31,739 bases of DNA from a virus, in IMG/VR virus record IMGVR_UViG_3300037847_001933, positions 1 through 31,739 of that record. One strand, 5' to 3'. The notes below the pieces were generated by a model. That model did no database searches, was not told where the DNA came from, and saw only the letters and a program-made list of their open reading frames with translations. This document shows positions 16,499 through 23,552 of this stretch, in pieces. The translations under genes and the position numbers were made by a program. The stretch's first letter is position 1, and the number at the start of each line of letters is the position of its first letter.

Positions 16499-16795
16499 CT
16501 AACTATCACTAATTGCGTTATGACCTTTAAATCTTTTGTCATATTTTTTTTGCATATCTTTTAACTCAAGAAGTGCTTTGTTTTTTCTATATCTATAATC
16601 ACTTATCGCTTCTTTGTGTTTGCTTAAATCATCTTGTAATCTAACAACATACAACGAAACTTTTATTAATGCTTCTGATATTTTTTTTAATTCTTTATTA
16701 TCAGGTTTTAGCTTTCGCCATTTTTGAACTAACTCGGTGCATAATAAAATATTTCCGTAGTATTCTAAGTCGTGTAAGTTCTGTATCTTATCCAT
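16499..16795 (-). CDS. Coiled-coil hypothetical protein, 98 aa
   Basis: The 98-residue product is charged and almost entirely helical. An N-terminal DLEYYGNILLCTELVQKW is followed by Lys/Glu/Leu heptads to about residue 90. There is no membrane segment, cysteine cluster or enzyme motif. Its start overlaps the 56-aa gene upstream by 31 nt, and it is the last gene before the structured terminator at 16.36-16.47 kb, so it closes the early/middle transcript. I do not recognise the family. Confidence 0.55.
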   Translation of the reverse strand: MDKIQNLHDLEYYGNILLCTELVQKWRKLKPDNKELKKISEALIKVSLYVVRLQDDLSKHKEAISDYRYRKNKALLELKDMQKKYDKRFKGHNAISDS

Positions 16796-16935
16796 TTTTG
16801 TAATTTAAAAATATGTTGAGGTATGTCTTGTGCTTCTGACGTGTCATATATAACACCATCTGAATACATTTGATACCTGTCGTCAATAAGTAAACTATCT
16901 TTCGACTTTTTACTTGTTATCCATTCTATTTTCAT
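16765..16935 (-). CDS. Micro-gene, 56 aa, unknown function
   Basis: ATG at 16935 overlaps the stop of the preceding gene (TAATG), and the frame ends with TAG at 16765, 31 nt inside the next gene. The 56 residues begin MKIEWITSKKSKDSLLIDDR and include YQMYSDGVIYDTSE. It is small and soluble, with no recognised family. The coupling signals are the main evidence that it is translated. Confidence 0.55.
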   Translation of the reverse strand: MKIEWITSKKSKDSLLIDDRYQMYSDGVIYDTSEAQDIPQHIFKLQKWIRYRTYTT

Positions 16936-17123
16936 TATGGCTTAATTAAATCTAAGTCATAAGTATCAGCTACATAATTAATGTGCTTTTGTGTTGTTTG
17001 AGACCAATAACCTAATTGAAATAATTTTGTTCCTGCTATTATTCCAACTTTGGTTTTGTAACTCCAAACATCATCACCCTCAACACGAAGGTTTTTTTTG
17101 TATTTGTCTAATGTATAGTTCAT
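16935..17123 (-). CDS. Small conserved phage protein (DUF8033-like), 62 aa
   Basis: I choose ATG at 17123, giving 62 residues. A longer reading to 17240 runs through a promoter and gives a spurious hydrophobic N-terminus. The product reads MNYTLDKYKKNLRVEGDDVW and goes on with SYKTKVGIIAGTKL and GYWSQTTQKHINYVADTYDL. The pattern VxGDxVxSYxTxVAxI, then SxTTxKHIxxVA, is known in many phages (DUF8033-type). The function is unknown. A good promoter with a 15-nt leader precedes it. Confidence 0.65.
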   Translation of the reverse strand: MNYTLDKYKKNLRVEGDDVWSYKTKVGIIAGTKLFQLGYWSQTTQKHINYVADTYDLDLIKP

Positions 17124-17143
17124 AATAATTGTTTTTGTTGTAA

Positions 17144-17175
17144 CAAATATAAAAAGAATAAATGATATAAACAAA
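17144..17175 (-). promoter_or_regulatory. Bacteroidota-type promoter for the 62-aa gene
   Basis: On the minus strand TTTG (17172-17175), a 20-nt spacer and TATATTTG (17144-17151) match the Bacteroidota -33/-7 consensus. Transcription would start about 10-15 nt before ATG 17123. Confidence 0.7.
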
Positions 17176-17179
17176 AAAT

Positions 17180-17635
17180 TTAATAAGTATTTTCCTGCTT
17201 TGTTGCAATCCTGTGTTTGTCGCCTATATAATAATTCCAATATGCTTTAATAGAACATTTGTCTTTGTACATATCTGGCATAGCTTGAGGTGGCTGAACA
17301 AAATCTTTTGTAGGCATACCTTTGGGTGCAAAGTATAACGGCATAAGGCACTTAACATAAGTTAAATGAACACGATTGTATCGTTTGTGATATTCATCAG
17401 CGATAGCAACAAAATGCTCATACAACCAATAGTAGTGCCGTGTGTTTTCTCTAACCCATTTTGTAGATGGATGATTGTAATATGCTTTTTTGTAAGGCAC
17501 ATTATGACCATTATCAAAGTGATGATGTGCTGTACATAGCATTTGTGCTGATTCTAATATCATTTTGCATACGTGCTTGTTGTATAAATATTGAGCAGCT
17601 ATGACTGGGTCTTTGTCTAAGTAAAATATATTCAT
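17180..17635 (-). CDS. Conserved phage protein, pyrimidine-dimer glycosylase-like family, 151 aa
   Basis: The 151-residue protein starts MNIFYLDKDPVIAAQYLYNK and continues HVCKMILESAQMLCTAHHHF. Then come NHPSTKWVRENTRHYYWLYEH, a YHKRYNRVH segment and a C-terminal PPQAMPDMY. This is a very common phage family that I recall being linked to pyrimidine-dimer DNA glycosylase (PF03013), although many members are annotated only as hypothetical. If that is right, it would excise UV-damaged bases, useful for a phage in sunlit water. The catalytic residue cannot be assigned confidently here. The gene sits between the DUF8033-like gene and the Cys/His protein. Confidence 0.5.
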   Translation of the reverse strand: MNIFYLDKDPVIAAQYLYNKHVCKMILESAQMLCTAHHHFDNGHNVPYKKAYYNHPSTKWVRENTRHYYWLYEHFVAIADEYHKRYNRVHLTYVKCLMPLYFAPKGMPTKDFVQPPQAMPDMYKDKCSIKAYWNYYIGDKHRIATKQENTY

Positions 17636-17652
17636 ATCAATAAATATACTAA

Positions 17653-18084
17653 TTAATCTCTAGTCCAATAACCATAGACTGCTCTTGTTCCATTTCTACT
17701 TGGGTCATAAGTGTCGTTAATAACACCATCAACAACGGCAGTAAAATGTTTAGAAACTCGACAGATTATCCTACCTTTTGGTAACTCATCAGCTTTTAAA
17801 TGAACAGTCGTTCCAGAGCCGATAGTCATTTTTGGTATCCACTTCAAACCGAAGTAATCACATATTTTTCTAAATGTATGTGTATGTATTCCTGTTCTTG
17901 CATTAGATAGACCACGTCTTTTTTTGCTTGGTTTTTCTAATTTACAGAACTCGTTTACTTTATCGTAAACTTCTTTGTAAGGTTTTTCTAAACAGATGGA
18001 TAAAGCCCTAACACCACAGTCTCCTGTGAAACCTTTGTAACCAGCTTTTTCCCTACCACCATCATTATATTTAAAATTTCTCAT
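17653..18084 (-). CDS. Papain-like Cys/His fold conserved phage protein, 143 aa
   Basis: The 143-residue protein has GFTGDCGVRALSI with Cys23 at the start of a helix, GTTVHLKADELPKGRIICRV, SKHFTAVVDGVINDTYDPSR with His113 and Asp124/Asp127, and AVYGYW at the end. The order Cys-helix, beta, His, Asp is that of papain-like or transglutaminase-like peptidases. The same family is widespread in phages as an uncharacterised protein. It could be a small protease, deamidase or host-defence antagonist; none of these is shown. It is the first minus-strand gene of the divergent promoter at 18.1 kb. Confidence 0.5.
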   Translation of the reverse strand: MRNFKYNDGGREKAGYKGFTGDCGVRALSICLEKPYKEVYDKVNEFCKLEKPSKKRRGLSNARTGIHTHTFRKICDYFGLKWIPKMTIGSGTTVHLKADELPKGRIICRVSKHFTAVVDGVINDTYDPSRNGTRAVYGYWTRD

Positions 18085-18101
18085 AGTTAATAATTTATGT
18101 T

Positions 18102-18170
18102 ATAATAGCAATATACAAAGAATATATTTAATAAACAAATTTGTTTATAACTATTTTTATTGTATATTTG
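18102..18170. promoter_or_regulatory. Divergent promoter with an 18-bp perfect palindrome
   Basis: ATAAACAAATTTGTTTAT (18131-18148) is a perfect palindrome that gives a TTTG -33 element on each strand. On the plus strand TATATTTG follows at 18163-18170 after 19 nt. On the minus strand TATATTGC follows after about 20 nt (18107-18114). It drives the plus-strand micro-gene and the gene at 18084. The palindrome could also bind a dimeric regulator. Confidence 0.65.
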
Positions 18171-18189
18171 TCTTATGAAAACTAGGACA

Positions 18190-18309
18190 ATGACAAACAA
18201 ACAAAGAGATTCATTCAGAGTTGATGTTATTAAAAATGGTGAATGTTCAAGCCACTATTTTAAAACTCTAAAAGAATCCGAAGAATTTGTCAAACAAATT
18301 ACTGAATAG
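18190..18309 (+). CDS. Only plus-strand gene of the window, 39 aa (44 aa from upstream ATG)
   Basis: The frame runs from ATG 18175 or ATG 18190 to TAG 18309. The -7 element ends at 18170, so a transcript start near 18176 would leave out the first ATG. The second has AGGA 2 nt before it, so I prefer 18190. The product reads MTNKQRDSFRVDVIKNGECS and ends with LKESEEFVKQITE. It is small, charged and soluble, with no recognised family. It runs convergently into the last 11 nt of terL, so its transcript could extend antisense to terL. The promoter quality and codon use support expression. Confidence 0.6.
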   Translation: MTNKQRDSFRVDVIKNGECSSHYFKTLKESEEFVKQITE

Positions 18310-19462
18310 TATATTTACCGAAGTTCGGTCTTGAAAGAATACTATAAGTTGCGTAACGGCAGGGGTCGATAATATGATTATCTTTATCAATAGGAATATT
18401 CGTTAGCCGACCAGATTTATCTTCTGTCCATTTGTAGTTTCTAAATTCTCTAATCGCATTATCACTATCTTTGAGTATATGTATTTTATATCTTTTTAAT
18501 AAATCAATACCTGCGTTTATTGAATCACGACCTTTCATACTTGGAAATATATTATGCCCCATAGTCCTAAGTTCTGTTATCAATCTTGGTTCGGCACTAT
18601 CTGCATAGATAGCACTTTTTCCTAAATCTTGTTTCAATAGGAAATTATGTATATCTCTTGTTGTCATTTGTGTTCTATACAAATGCTCTTTTATATATAA
18701 TTTATGCTCGTGAGTGTGAACAGATACCAAAGTTGTTGGGTCATTTGTGTAACCGAAATCCATTCCGTATGCTATTAAGGTTGCTTCCTCTGGAATTTTA
18801 TTACATTCAACATAATTGAAAATCGTGCTGCGACTTGCTGCTCTTTCTCCCAATCCATAGATTTGCCAATACTGCTCATCAGTTTCTTTTAACCTTTCTA
18901 TCTCTAACTTTATAGCTTCTTCAATAAATGGATTATCTAAATAAGTTGTTTTGAAAAAGTCGCAATCTTCTCTAGTTATAACTTTGTCATATATCCAATG
19001 ATATTCATCTGAAGGATTAAAGTCAATTATAATTTTTTCTTGAGTTCTAAATACAAGTTGTTGCCAATCTTCAAAATATAATTCGTTTGCTTCGTTCACA
19101 AATAAAAGGTTTCTTTTCCTACCTCTAATTTTTTGTGGCATATCTAAACTGATGAACTCAACTAAGTTGCCGAACAAATGATATTCTGAATTTGATTTAT
19201 TATGAAAGGTTTCGCTGTATATATTATTATTTTTTAATATATCAAAGAAATCTCTAAGTACTGTAGCTCTTAAACTTGGGAAACTTTTTCTACATATTGT
19301 TATAATCTTCTTATCATTCTTTGTGCAGAACTCGAATATTATCCAAAGAAGTATATTAAAAGTTTTTCCAGAACGAGTTCCACCCTGCTCAACTATAATT
19401 TTCTTATCGCTTTTTACAAGATGTTTGTAAACGACATTAGTCTGTATCTTCTGTTTTATCAA
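18299..19462 (-). CDS. terL: Terminase large subunit
   Basis: The 387-residue DNA-packaging motor has Walker A GGTRSGKT (27-34), Walker B LLFVNE (119-124, catalytic Glu124) and the coupling segment IIIDFNPSDEYHW (144-156). The RNase H-like nuclease domain carries acidic residues in YGMDFGYTNDP (Asp235), IYADSAEP (Asp288) and HIIDPCRYA (Asp366). It translocates DNA into the procapsid through the portal and cuts concatemers. No ATG lies before Walker A; the frame starts with TTG at 19462, overlapping terS by 26 nt. The last 11 nt overlap the convergent plus-strand micro-gene. The identity is secure; the start codon is the only doubt. Confidence 0.92.
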   Translation of the reverse strand: MIKQKIQTNVVYKHLVKSDKKIIVEQGGTRSGKTFNILLWIIFEFCTKNDKKIITICRKSFPSLRATVLRDFFDILKNNNIYSETFHNKSNSEYHLFGNLVEFISLDMPQKIRGRKRNLLFVNEANELYFEDWQQLVFRTQEKIIIDFNPSDEYHWIYDKVITREDCDFFKTTYLDNPFIEEAIKLEIERLKETDEQYWQIYGLGERAASRSTIFNYVECNKIPEEATLIAYGMDFGYTNDPTTLVSVHTHEHKLYIKEHLYRTQMTTRDIHNFLLKQDLGKSAIYADSAEPRLITELRTMGHNIFPSMKGRDSINAGIDLLKRYKIHILKDSDNAIREFRNYKWTEDKSGRLTNIPIDKDNHIIDPCRYATYSILSRPNFGKYTIQ

Positions 19463-19796
19463 TTATTTCAATTTGAAAGTTATTAGGCATACCATCTGCA
19501 CCAGTTATCTCTTGTCTTTCAACATAACCTCTGCTCTTTCCTTTTGTTTTCAAATAGAACATAGTTGAACTTGGAATGCCATCTCCTATCTGTTTATGTA
19601 GTTGGCTTTCTGCAAAATCAAGAGCAATGTTTTCAATGTCCTTAACTTTTCTAGCAAACTCAATATCTTCATTAAGCCATTTATAGAATGTGCTTCTAGG
19701 TATGTTTGCTTTCTTACAAGCAACTGTAACTATACCTAAACTTTGTTCAAGTGCTTTTAAAATACTCTCCTTTTTTATGTGTCTACTTTTGTCCAT
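19437..19796 (-). CDS. terS: Terminase small subunit
   Basis: ATG at 19796 gives a 119-residue protein; an upstream TTG at 19808 is less likely. The N-terminus has a helix-turn-helix (KESILKALEQSLGIVTVACK then ANIPRSTFYKWLN) for DNA recognition, followed by an oligomerisation helix (IENIALDFAESQLHKQI) and a C-terminal tail of the TKGKSRGYVERQE type. It recognises the packaging site and recruits TerL. It sits directly before terL and 1 nt after the dioxygenase stop, so base modification and packaging share one transcript. Confidence 0.82.
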   Translation of the reverse strand: MDKSRHIKKESILKALEQSLGIVTVACKKANIPRSTFYKWLNEDIEFARKVKDIENIALDFAESQLHKQIGDGIPSSTMFYLKTKGKSRGYVERQEITGADGMPNNFQIEIIDKTEDTD

Positions 19797-19797
19797 A

Positions 19798-20598
19798 TTA
19801 TTTATCAAATCCTGCGAGTGGATAGAAGATTAAACTATTTCTATATCCCTCCTCATTATGTTTTATTATTTTCGTTACTCCGTGAATATTAAACCAAGCT
19901 GGATATACAAGTAAACTATTATCTGCCTGTTCAAATGTGTGATTAAAGTCAGGAACGCACAACGCACCACCCTCTGTGCTTTTTCTTTTGGTTAATATTG
20001 CATTCACTGTGTTTTTTAAATTACCTCTATCTTGATGGAAAGGAGCAGCGATATTAAAATTAGATATACTACTTGTGAATAAATTACCGAATCTATATTT
20101 AGGTAATGTCGTTTCTTCTATTAATTTCTTTTGAGATTTATATTGTTCTGGCATATATTTTTCTATGAGTTTCTCACATTCTAAACAAGAAAGTAGCATA
20201 GCTTTTATAAATGTCTTTGCTTTTGCGTTTGTGTGAACTGCTGATACAGAATTGTAGGGTCTCCTTAAATGTGGCTTTGCTAATACGGCACCGAGTATCG
20301 TACTCATCTGTACTGTATTCCTAGCTTTCGCTTCTTTCCTACTTATCCCTAACTTTCTTTGCATCTCATATACATCAGACCTTTCAAGTAATGACTTCGG
20401 TACATTCTTACTTAAGAACTCTTTATTAGCTATTGTGATATATTGTTTTAATTTGTCAGGTAGGTCTGTCAGGTAGAAGCCGATTATTTCCCCATCAAAT
20501 TCTAACAAACAACTTTCAGTAATAGTTGGTGGAACAAATTCGCACCTCTTACCTATTTTGACATCGTGTTTATGATATTTTAATTTTAATGTTTTCAT
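19798..20598 (-). CDS. TET/JBP-family 2-oxoglutarate/Fe(II) dioxygenase, 266 aa
   Basis: The C-terminal half carries the double-stranded beta-helix signature. FHQDRGN gives iron ligands His188 and Asp190, EGGALCVPD lies at 209-217, and FNIHGVTK gives the third ligand His239. YRNSLIFYP gives Arg253, which would bind 2-oxoglutarate. The HxDRxN, GG-L--P and HGVT spacing is that of the TET/JBP group, which hydroxylates 5-methylcytosine or thymine in DNA. The N-terminal ~120 residues are family-specific. Its ATG overlaps the glycosyltransferase stop by 4 nt, and it is followed at once by terS/terL. It would oxidise phage bases as a handle for the glycosyltransferase. The substrate base cannot be told from sequence, and no DNA methyltransferase is visible here. 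Confidence 0.75.
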   Translation of the reverse strand: MKTLKLKYHKHDVKIGKRCEFVPPTITESCLLEFDGEIIGFYLTDLPDKLKQYITIANKEFLSKNVPKSLLERSDVYEMQRKLGISRKEAKARNTVQMSTILGAVLAKPHLRRPYNSVSAVHTNAKAKTFIKAMLLSCLECEKLIEKYMPEQYKSQKKLIEETTLPKYRFGNLFTSSISNFNIAAPFHQDRGNLKNTVNAILTKRKSTEGGALCVPDFNHTFEQADNSLLVYPAWFNIHGVTKIIKHNEEGYRNSLIFYPLAGFDK

Positions 20599-21341
20599 AT
20601 TGCTCTACTATTTAACCTCAATTCTAAATATTTACTTTTCCTATGAGGGTTTATACTTATCAAGTTTGGATATTTCTTACATAGATATAACGCAGAATTG
20701 TTTTGTTCTTTTGTTGTCCTACTATCTACCATTCCGCCATCGCCTTTGTAATAAGTTGTATTCAAACTAAACATATTCAATCTAATAACTTTTTTAAACT
20801 TAATAAAATATTTAATCGTTCTTTCGTAATCTTCTTTTTCATTTACATTAATTTCTAAATTTTTATCTTTGTCTATAATAATTCCAAAGAAACCACCATT
20901 GATAAATTTTAGATTAGTTGATATTTTATTATCCATAAAGAAATGATTATTGGTTGGTGTGATTCCAAATATTTTTGTTCTATGTTTTAAACATTCATTG
21001 AAACCTATCTTAATTAACTTATCAATCTCAACAAATTTTTCTGTACTCTTGCCTTTTTTCTTTGTTAGATAATTTATATCATCATCTATTTGAATTATAA
21101 AATCACCATCATTATAATAATTATTTATATACTTTCTTTGTTCTTTAAGGGTTATGACACCAACGATAATATTTATTCCAAAACTTTCTAGATATTTATA
21201 ATCTTTATATTCTTTTTTATTAGCGACAAATACATCAATGAGTTTTGGGTTTATGTTACAATCATTAATAAGATAATTTATACTTTTATCTTTAACGACT
21301 TTTGACCTTTTGTAACTTGGGATAGCTATTCTATAGTTCAT
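20595..21341 (-). CDS. TET/JBP-associated-type glycosyltransferase (TAGT-like), 248 aa
   Basis: The 248-residue protein has a GT-A nucleotide-sugar transferase outline. It has YRIAIPSYKRSKVV at the N-terminus, FIIQIDDDINYL with the metal-binding Asp triad at 86-88, then KFINGGFFGIIIDK, an acidic EKEDYERTIKYFIK and a C-terminal YYKGDGGMVDSR. This order (PSYKR, DDD, G-G, ED-x-R, GG) is that described for TAGT enzymes encoded beside TET/JBP dioxygenases in phages (Iyer and colleagues). It would attach a sugar to the hydroxylated base made by the next gene. It overlaps that gene by 4 nt and the ParB-like gene by 11 nt. Sugar and acceptor are unknown. Confidence 0.7.
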   Translation of the reverse strand: MNYRIAIPSYKRSKVVKDKSINYLINDCNINPKLIDVFVANKKEYKDYKYLESFGINIIVGVITLKEQRKYINNYYNDGDFIIQIDDDINYLTKKKGKSTEKFVEIDKLIKIGFNECLKHRTKIFGITPTNNHFFMDNKISTNLKFINGGFFGIIIDKDKNLEINVNEKEDYERTIKYFIKFKKVIRLNMFSLNTTYYKGDGGMVDSRTTKEQNNSALYLCKKYPNLISINPHRKSKYLELRLNSRAI

Positions 21342-21897
21342 ATTTTTGCATAGCTTTATAAAACAACTCTTGCAAATTTACTCCCTTATTTTTTAAATCA
21401 TCATATAATTTTTTGATTGGCTCAAAATCTTTTGCAGGATATTCAAGTATGATTGATTTTTTTGTTTGCTCATACATTGTATTTATTTCTTCTTCAACAT
21501 CAATGTCATCTAAAACAGAGTAATCAATTTCTTGTTCTGGTTGCCAAACATCTATACCCCAATCATTAAGTTTTTGATTATCCCAAATGTTCGCAAGTAT
21601 ATCCCAATCCCAATCACCGAAGCTGGCATTATCTTTGATTATAAATTCCTCTTGCTTTTTTTTACTTATCTTAACTTTCATTGTATGAACTTCTTTCAGA
21701 CCTGCATCAACGGCAGCTTTGTATCTCATATTTCCACCGAGTATATAATTATCTTCATTAATAACTATCGGTCTAAACTCTAACATCTCTGGAAAGTCTT
21801 TAATGCTCTGAACTAATTTCTTAAACTTTGCGTCTTTGATTAATCTTGGATTCTTAGGGTTAATTTTTATTTCTCCTATTTTTAATTTTTTAATCAT
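21331..21897 (-). CDS. ParB-like nuclease/partition domain protein, 188 aa
   Basis: The N-terminal ~100 residues are a ParB domain: KIGEIKINPKNPRLIKD, then FKKLVQSIKDFPEMLEFRPI and the box LGGNMRYKAAVDAG (53-66), followed by IIKDNASFGDWDWDIL. The C-terminal part is acidic and helical. This compact ParB protein is common just before terminase genes in Bacteroidota phages and has been listed among neighbours of TET/JBP-TAGT cassettes. ParB folds can hydrolyse CTP or ATP or cut DNA; which applies is unknown. It may target the modification machinery to DNA or act in packaging. It overlaps both neighbours. Confidence 0.75.
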   Translation of the reverse strand: MIKKLKIGEIKINPKNPRLIKDAKFKKLVQSIKDFPEMLEFRPIVINEDNYILGGNMRYKAAVDAGLKEVHTMKVKISKKKQEEFIIKDNASFGDWDWDILANIWDNQKLNDWGIDVWQPEQEIDYSVLDDIDVEEEINTMYEQTKKSIILEYPAKDFEPIKKLYDDLKNKGVNLQELFYKAMQKYEL

Positions 21898-22175
21898 ATT
21901 CCTTTTGTTTGTTTATACATATATTCTAAAACTTGCAGTTCGGAATCAGTTGCTTCGTATCTTATAACTAAATGGTCTTTCTGCGTTTCTGTTTTGTTTT
22001 GCCAATTATTAATTTCATTTACAATATCATTTAGTTTTAATTTTGTGAAATAAATCTTTGCGTCTAATTTATTTAACGACCTTTCTTTTAAATCAATTGG
22101 TAATAGTCTTTTCGTATTTACTTTTCCATTCCCAACTTTTAACAAAGGTACGTAATCTTTCATAGGTTTCGTCAT
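21894..22175 (-). CDS. Hypothetical protein of the modification cassette, 93 aa
   Basis: The frame ends overlapping the ParB-like ATG by 4 nt and starts 83 nt inside the preceding DnaA-like gene in another frame. An internal ATG at 22163 would shorten the overlap to 71 nt. The product starts MTKPMKDYVPLLKVGNGKVN and ends with a helical IRYEATDSELQVLEYMYKQ. There is no recognised domain, membrane segment or cysteine motif. Its place directly before the ParB/TAGT/TET-JBP run makes it a candidate accessory protein, but only by position. Confidence 0.5.
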   Translation of the reverse strand: MTKPMKDYVPLLKVGNGKVNTKRLLPIDLKERSLNKLDAKIYFTKLKLNDIVNEINNWQNKTETQKDHLVIRYEATDSELQVLEYMYKQTKGI

Positions 22176-22581
22176 ACTTGTTTTTTGGTATTTTCTGTAA
22201 TAATTGAATTAATGGTGTGTCAAGTTTTTCCTCTAAAGTTTTTATCTGACTTTCTAAAAAATGTATCCTATCTATTTCATCATAAGTTAAATCACTTTTC
22301 CAAGAAAACATTCTCTCATATTCTGTGAGTTTTTTATTATGTTTTTTATATACTGAATACATTTTGTATGCGTTGATTGCAGTTGCGTGTGTCATATGCT
22401 TTCCGTTATTGACAAAGAACTTTGCAATATTAGTCCAACGCATTCCGAGTTTTTGTCTTAACAAATAACAAAGTAACATTCTTATTTCAATGACTTCTTG
22501 TTTTCTTGTGTTTTCAAAAACATCAATTTTAGTAATCTGTTTTAATTTTTTTGCTACATCTATCGGTTTCAAATCTTTCAT
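22093..22581 (-). CDS. DnaA domain IV-like DNA-binding protein, 162 aa
   Basis: The N-terminal ~80 residues match the C-terminal DNA-binding domain of DnaA: RKQEVIEIRMLLCYLLRQKL, then GMRWTNIAKFF, NGKHMTHATAINAYK (59-73). This corresponds to the R-K--V--R---MYL and helix-turn-helix DHTTVIHA signature of DnaA. The rest is a coiled coil without an AAA+ ATPase domain. It may bind a phage origin or compete with host DnaA for it. It overlaps the exonuclease stop by 4 nt. The DNA-binding call is fair; a replication role is inferred from neighbours. Confidence 0.6.
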   Translation of the reverse strand: MKDLKPIDVAKKLKQITKIDVFENTRKQEVIEIRMLLCYLLRQKLGMRWTNIAKFFVNNGKHMTHATAINAYKMYSVYKKHNKKLTEYERMFSWKSDLTYDEIDRIHFLESQIKTLEEKLDTPLIQLLQKIPKNKYDETYERLRTFVKSWEWKSKYEKTITN

Positions 22582-23279
22582 CTAATTCTTAATTTTAATA
22601 AGTTATAACATTGTATATACTTTTCTCTAGCTTTGCTCTTGTATTTTTCTTGGAACAATTTAAACAATTTTTTGGTATATTGATATTTAGTATTGCATCC
22701 TTTGAAATATTTTTTAGCAAATGCTTTACCTTTTCCTTTAAAATAATTTACATTATCTGCAGTATCTCCTTCAATCATTTGAGAATAAAAATTAAATAAT
22801 GCAGTTTCTTCTGATATGTCATAAATACATTTATGGTTATAATGATAATTATAAATCAATGCTGGGAATTGTTTGTAGTCTTTGTCAATACTAACTATCA
22901 TAACATTTTCACGACCTACTTGTTCTTGTAGGTTATACCAATATCTTGCAACTAAATCATCAGTTTCAATTCCGTAACCATATACACTATCGTAATGGTC
23001 TTTTACGTATTGGTGCATCTCAAACAACAAAGGAGGTAGTTCTGCTTTTTTTCTGTTCGCTTTATATGATGAACTAATTTTTTTTCTAAAGTTTCCACGG
23101 CAACCATTGAATGTGATAATTTGTTTAATGTTAAATTCTTCTTCTAATCTATTTACTATCTCCATATATTGCTCATCAAACTTTGCGATTGAATCTTCTA
23201 TTTCTGTAAAGTATTTTTCTTCTGTTCCAGAATAGCAACTTGCGAATACTAAACTATCTGCGTCTACTAGTAATATCAT
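22578..23279 (-). CDS. 5'-3' exonuclease / flap nuclease (FEN/PIN fold), 233 aa
   Basis: The 233-residue protein has the metal-site residues of phage 5' nucleases in order. They are LLVDADSLVF (Asp6, Asp8), a helical arch region KISSSYKANRKKAELP (68-82), GIETDDLVARYW (105-114, Asp107/Asp108), VSIDKDYKQFP (Asp132, Asp134) and EGDTADNV (170-177, helix-hairpin-helix entry). This is the T4 RNase H / T5 flap nuclease type, which removes RNA primers and flaps during replication. It is somewhat short and ends just after the hairpin region. Its ATG overlaps the stop of a small membrane protein by 4 nt. Confidence 0.82.
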   Translation of the reverse strand: MILLVDADSLVFASCYSGTEEKYFTEIEDSIAKFDEQYMEIVNRLEEEFNIKQIITFNGCRGNFRKKISSSYKANRKKAELPPLLFEMHQYVKDHYDSVYGYGIETDDLVARYWYNLQEQVGRENVMIVSIDKDYKQFPALIYNYHYNHKCIYDISEETALFNFYSQMIEGDTADNVNYFKGKGKAFAKKYFKGCNTKYQYTKKLFKLFQEKYKSKAREKYIQCYNLLKLRIR

Positions 23280-23410
23280 TTTTTTGTTAAAAATATAAAA
23301 ATAAAAGTTATTAACAAACCGATAATACTAAAAAAAGCCATCTTATTATTTGTTTCTCTTTGTTTTGGTGGTCGCCCTTGGTGACTACGATATTGTCTTA
23401 CTTTTTTCAT
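23276..23410 (-). CDS. Single-pass membrane micro-protein, 44 aa
   Basis: ATG 23410 to TGA 23276 encodes 44 residues: a basic N-terminal half (MKKVRQYRSHQGRPPKQRET) and one transmembrane helix (MAFFSIIGLLITFIFIFL). The positive-inside rule would place the N-terminus in the cytoplasm. It overlaps the exonuclease ATG by 4 nt and the 55-aa gene by 26 nt. The family is unknown; it could be a small host-membrane modulator. Confidence 0.6.
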   Translation of the reverse strand: MKKVRQYRSHQGRPPKQRETNNKMAFFSIIGLLITFIFIFLTKK

Positions 23411-23552
23411 TGTGATTTTTTTTACTAATCCAGTATTCATTATAAGGGTCACTCATTTGATATTCCGTCAATAAGTATAATGCTTCCTTATATGTTTCAG
23501 CTGAATCTATTGTTTCTACTTCTTTGTTGTGTTTAAAATTAATATATAACAT
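23385..23552 (-). CDS. Small conserved phage protein, 55 aa
   Basis: ATG 23552 to TAG 23385. The product contains AETYKEALYLLTEYQMSDPY then NEYWISKK, the L-EY--sD---YW-S pattern found in many short phage proteins of unknown function. It lies 2 nt after the 47-aa gene stop and overlaps the membrane micro-gene, in a run of three micro-genes. Confidence 0.6.
   Translation of the reverse strand: MLYINFKHNKEVETIDSAETYKEALYLLTEYQMSDPYNEYWISKKNHNEKSKTIS

Noticed and set aside
17124-17240. 39-residue hydrophobic N-terminal extension of the DUF8033-like protein
   Set aside because: It runs through a good -33/-7 promoter and the end of the neighbouring gene; the conserved part starts at ATG 17123.
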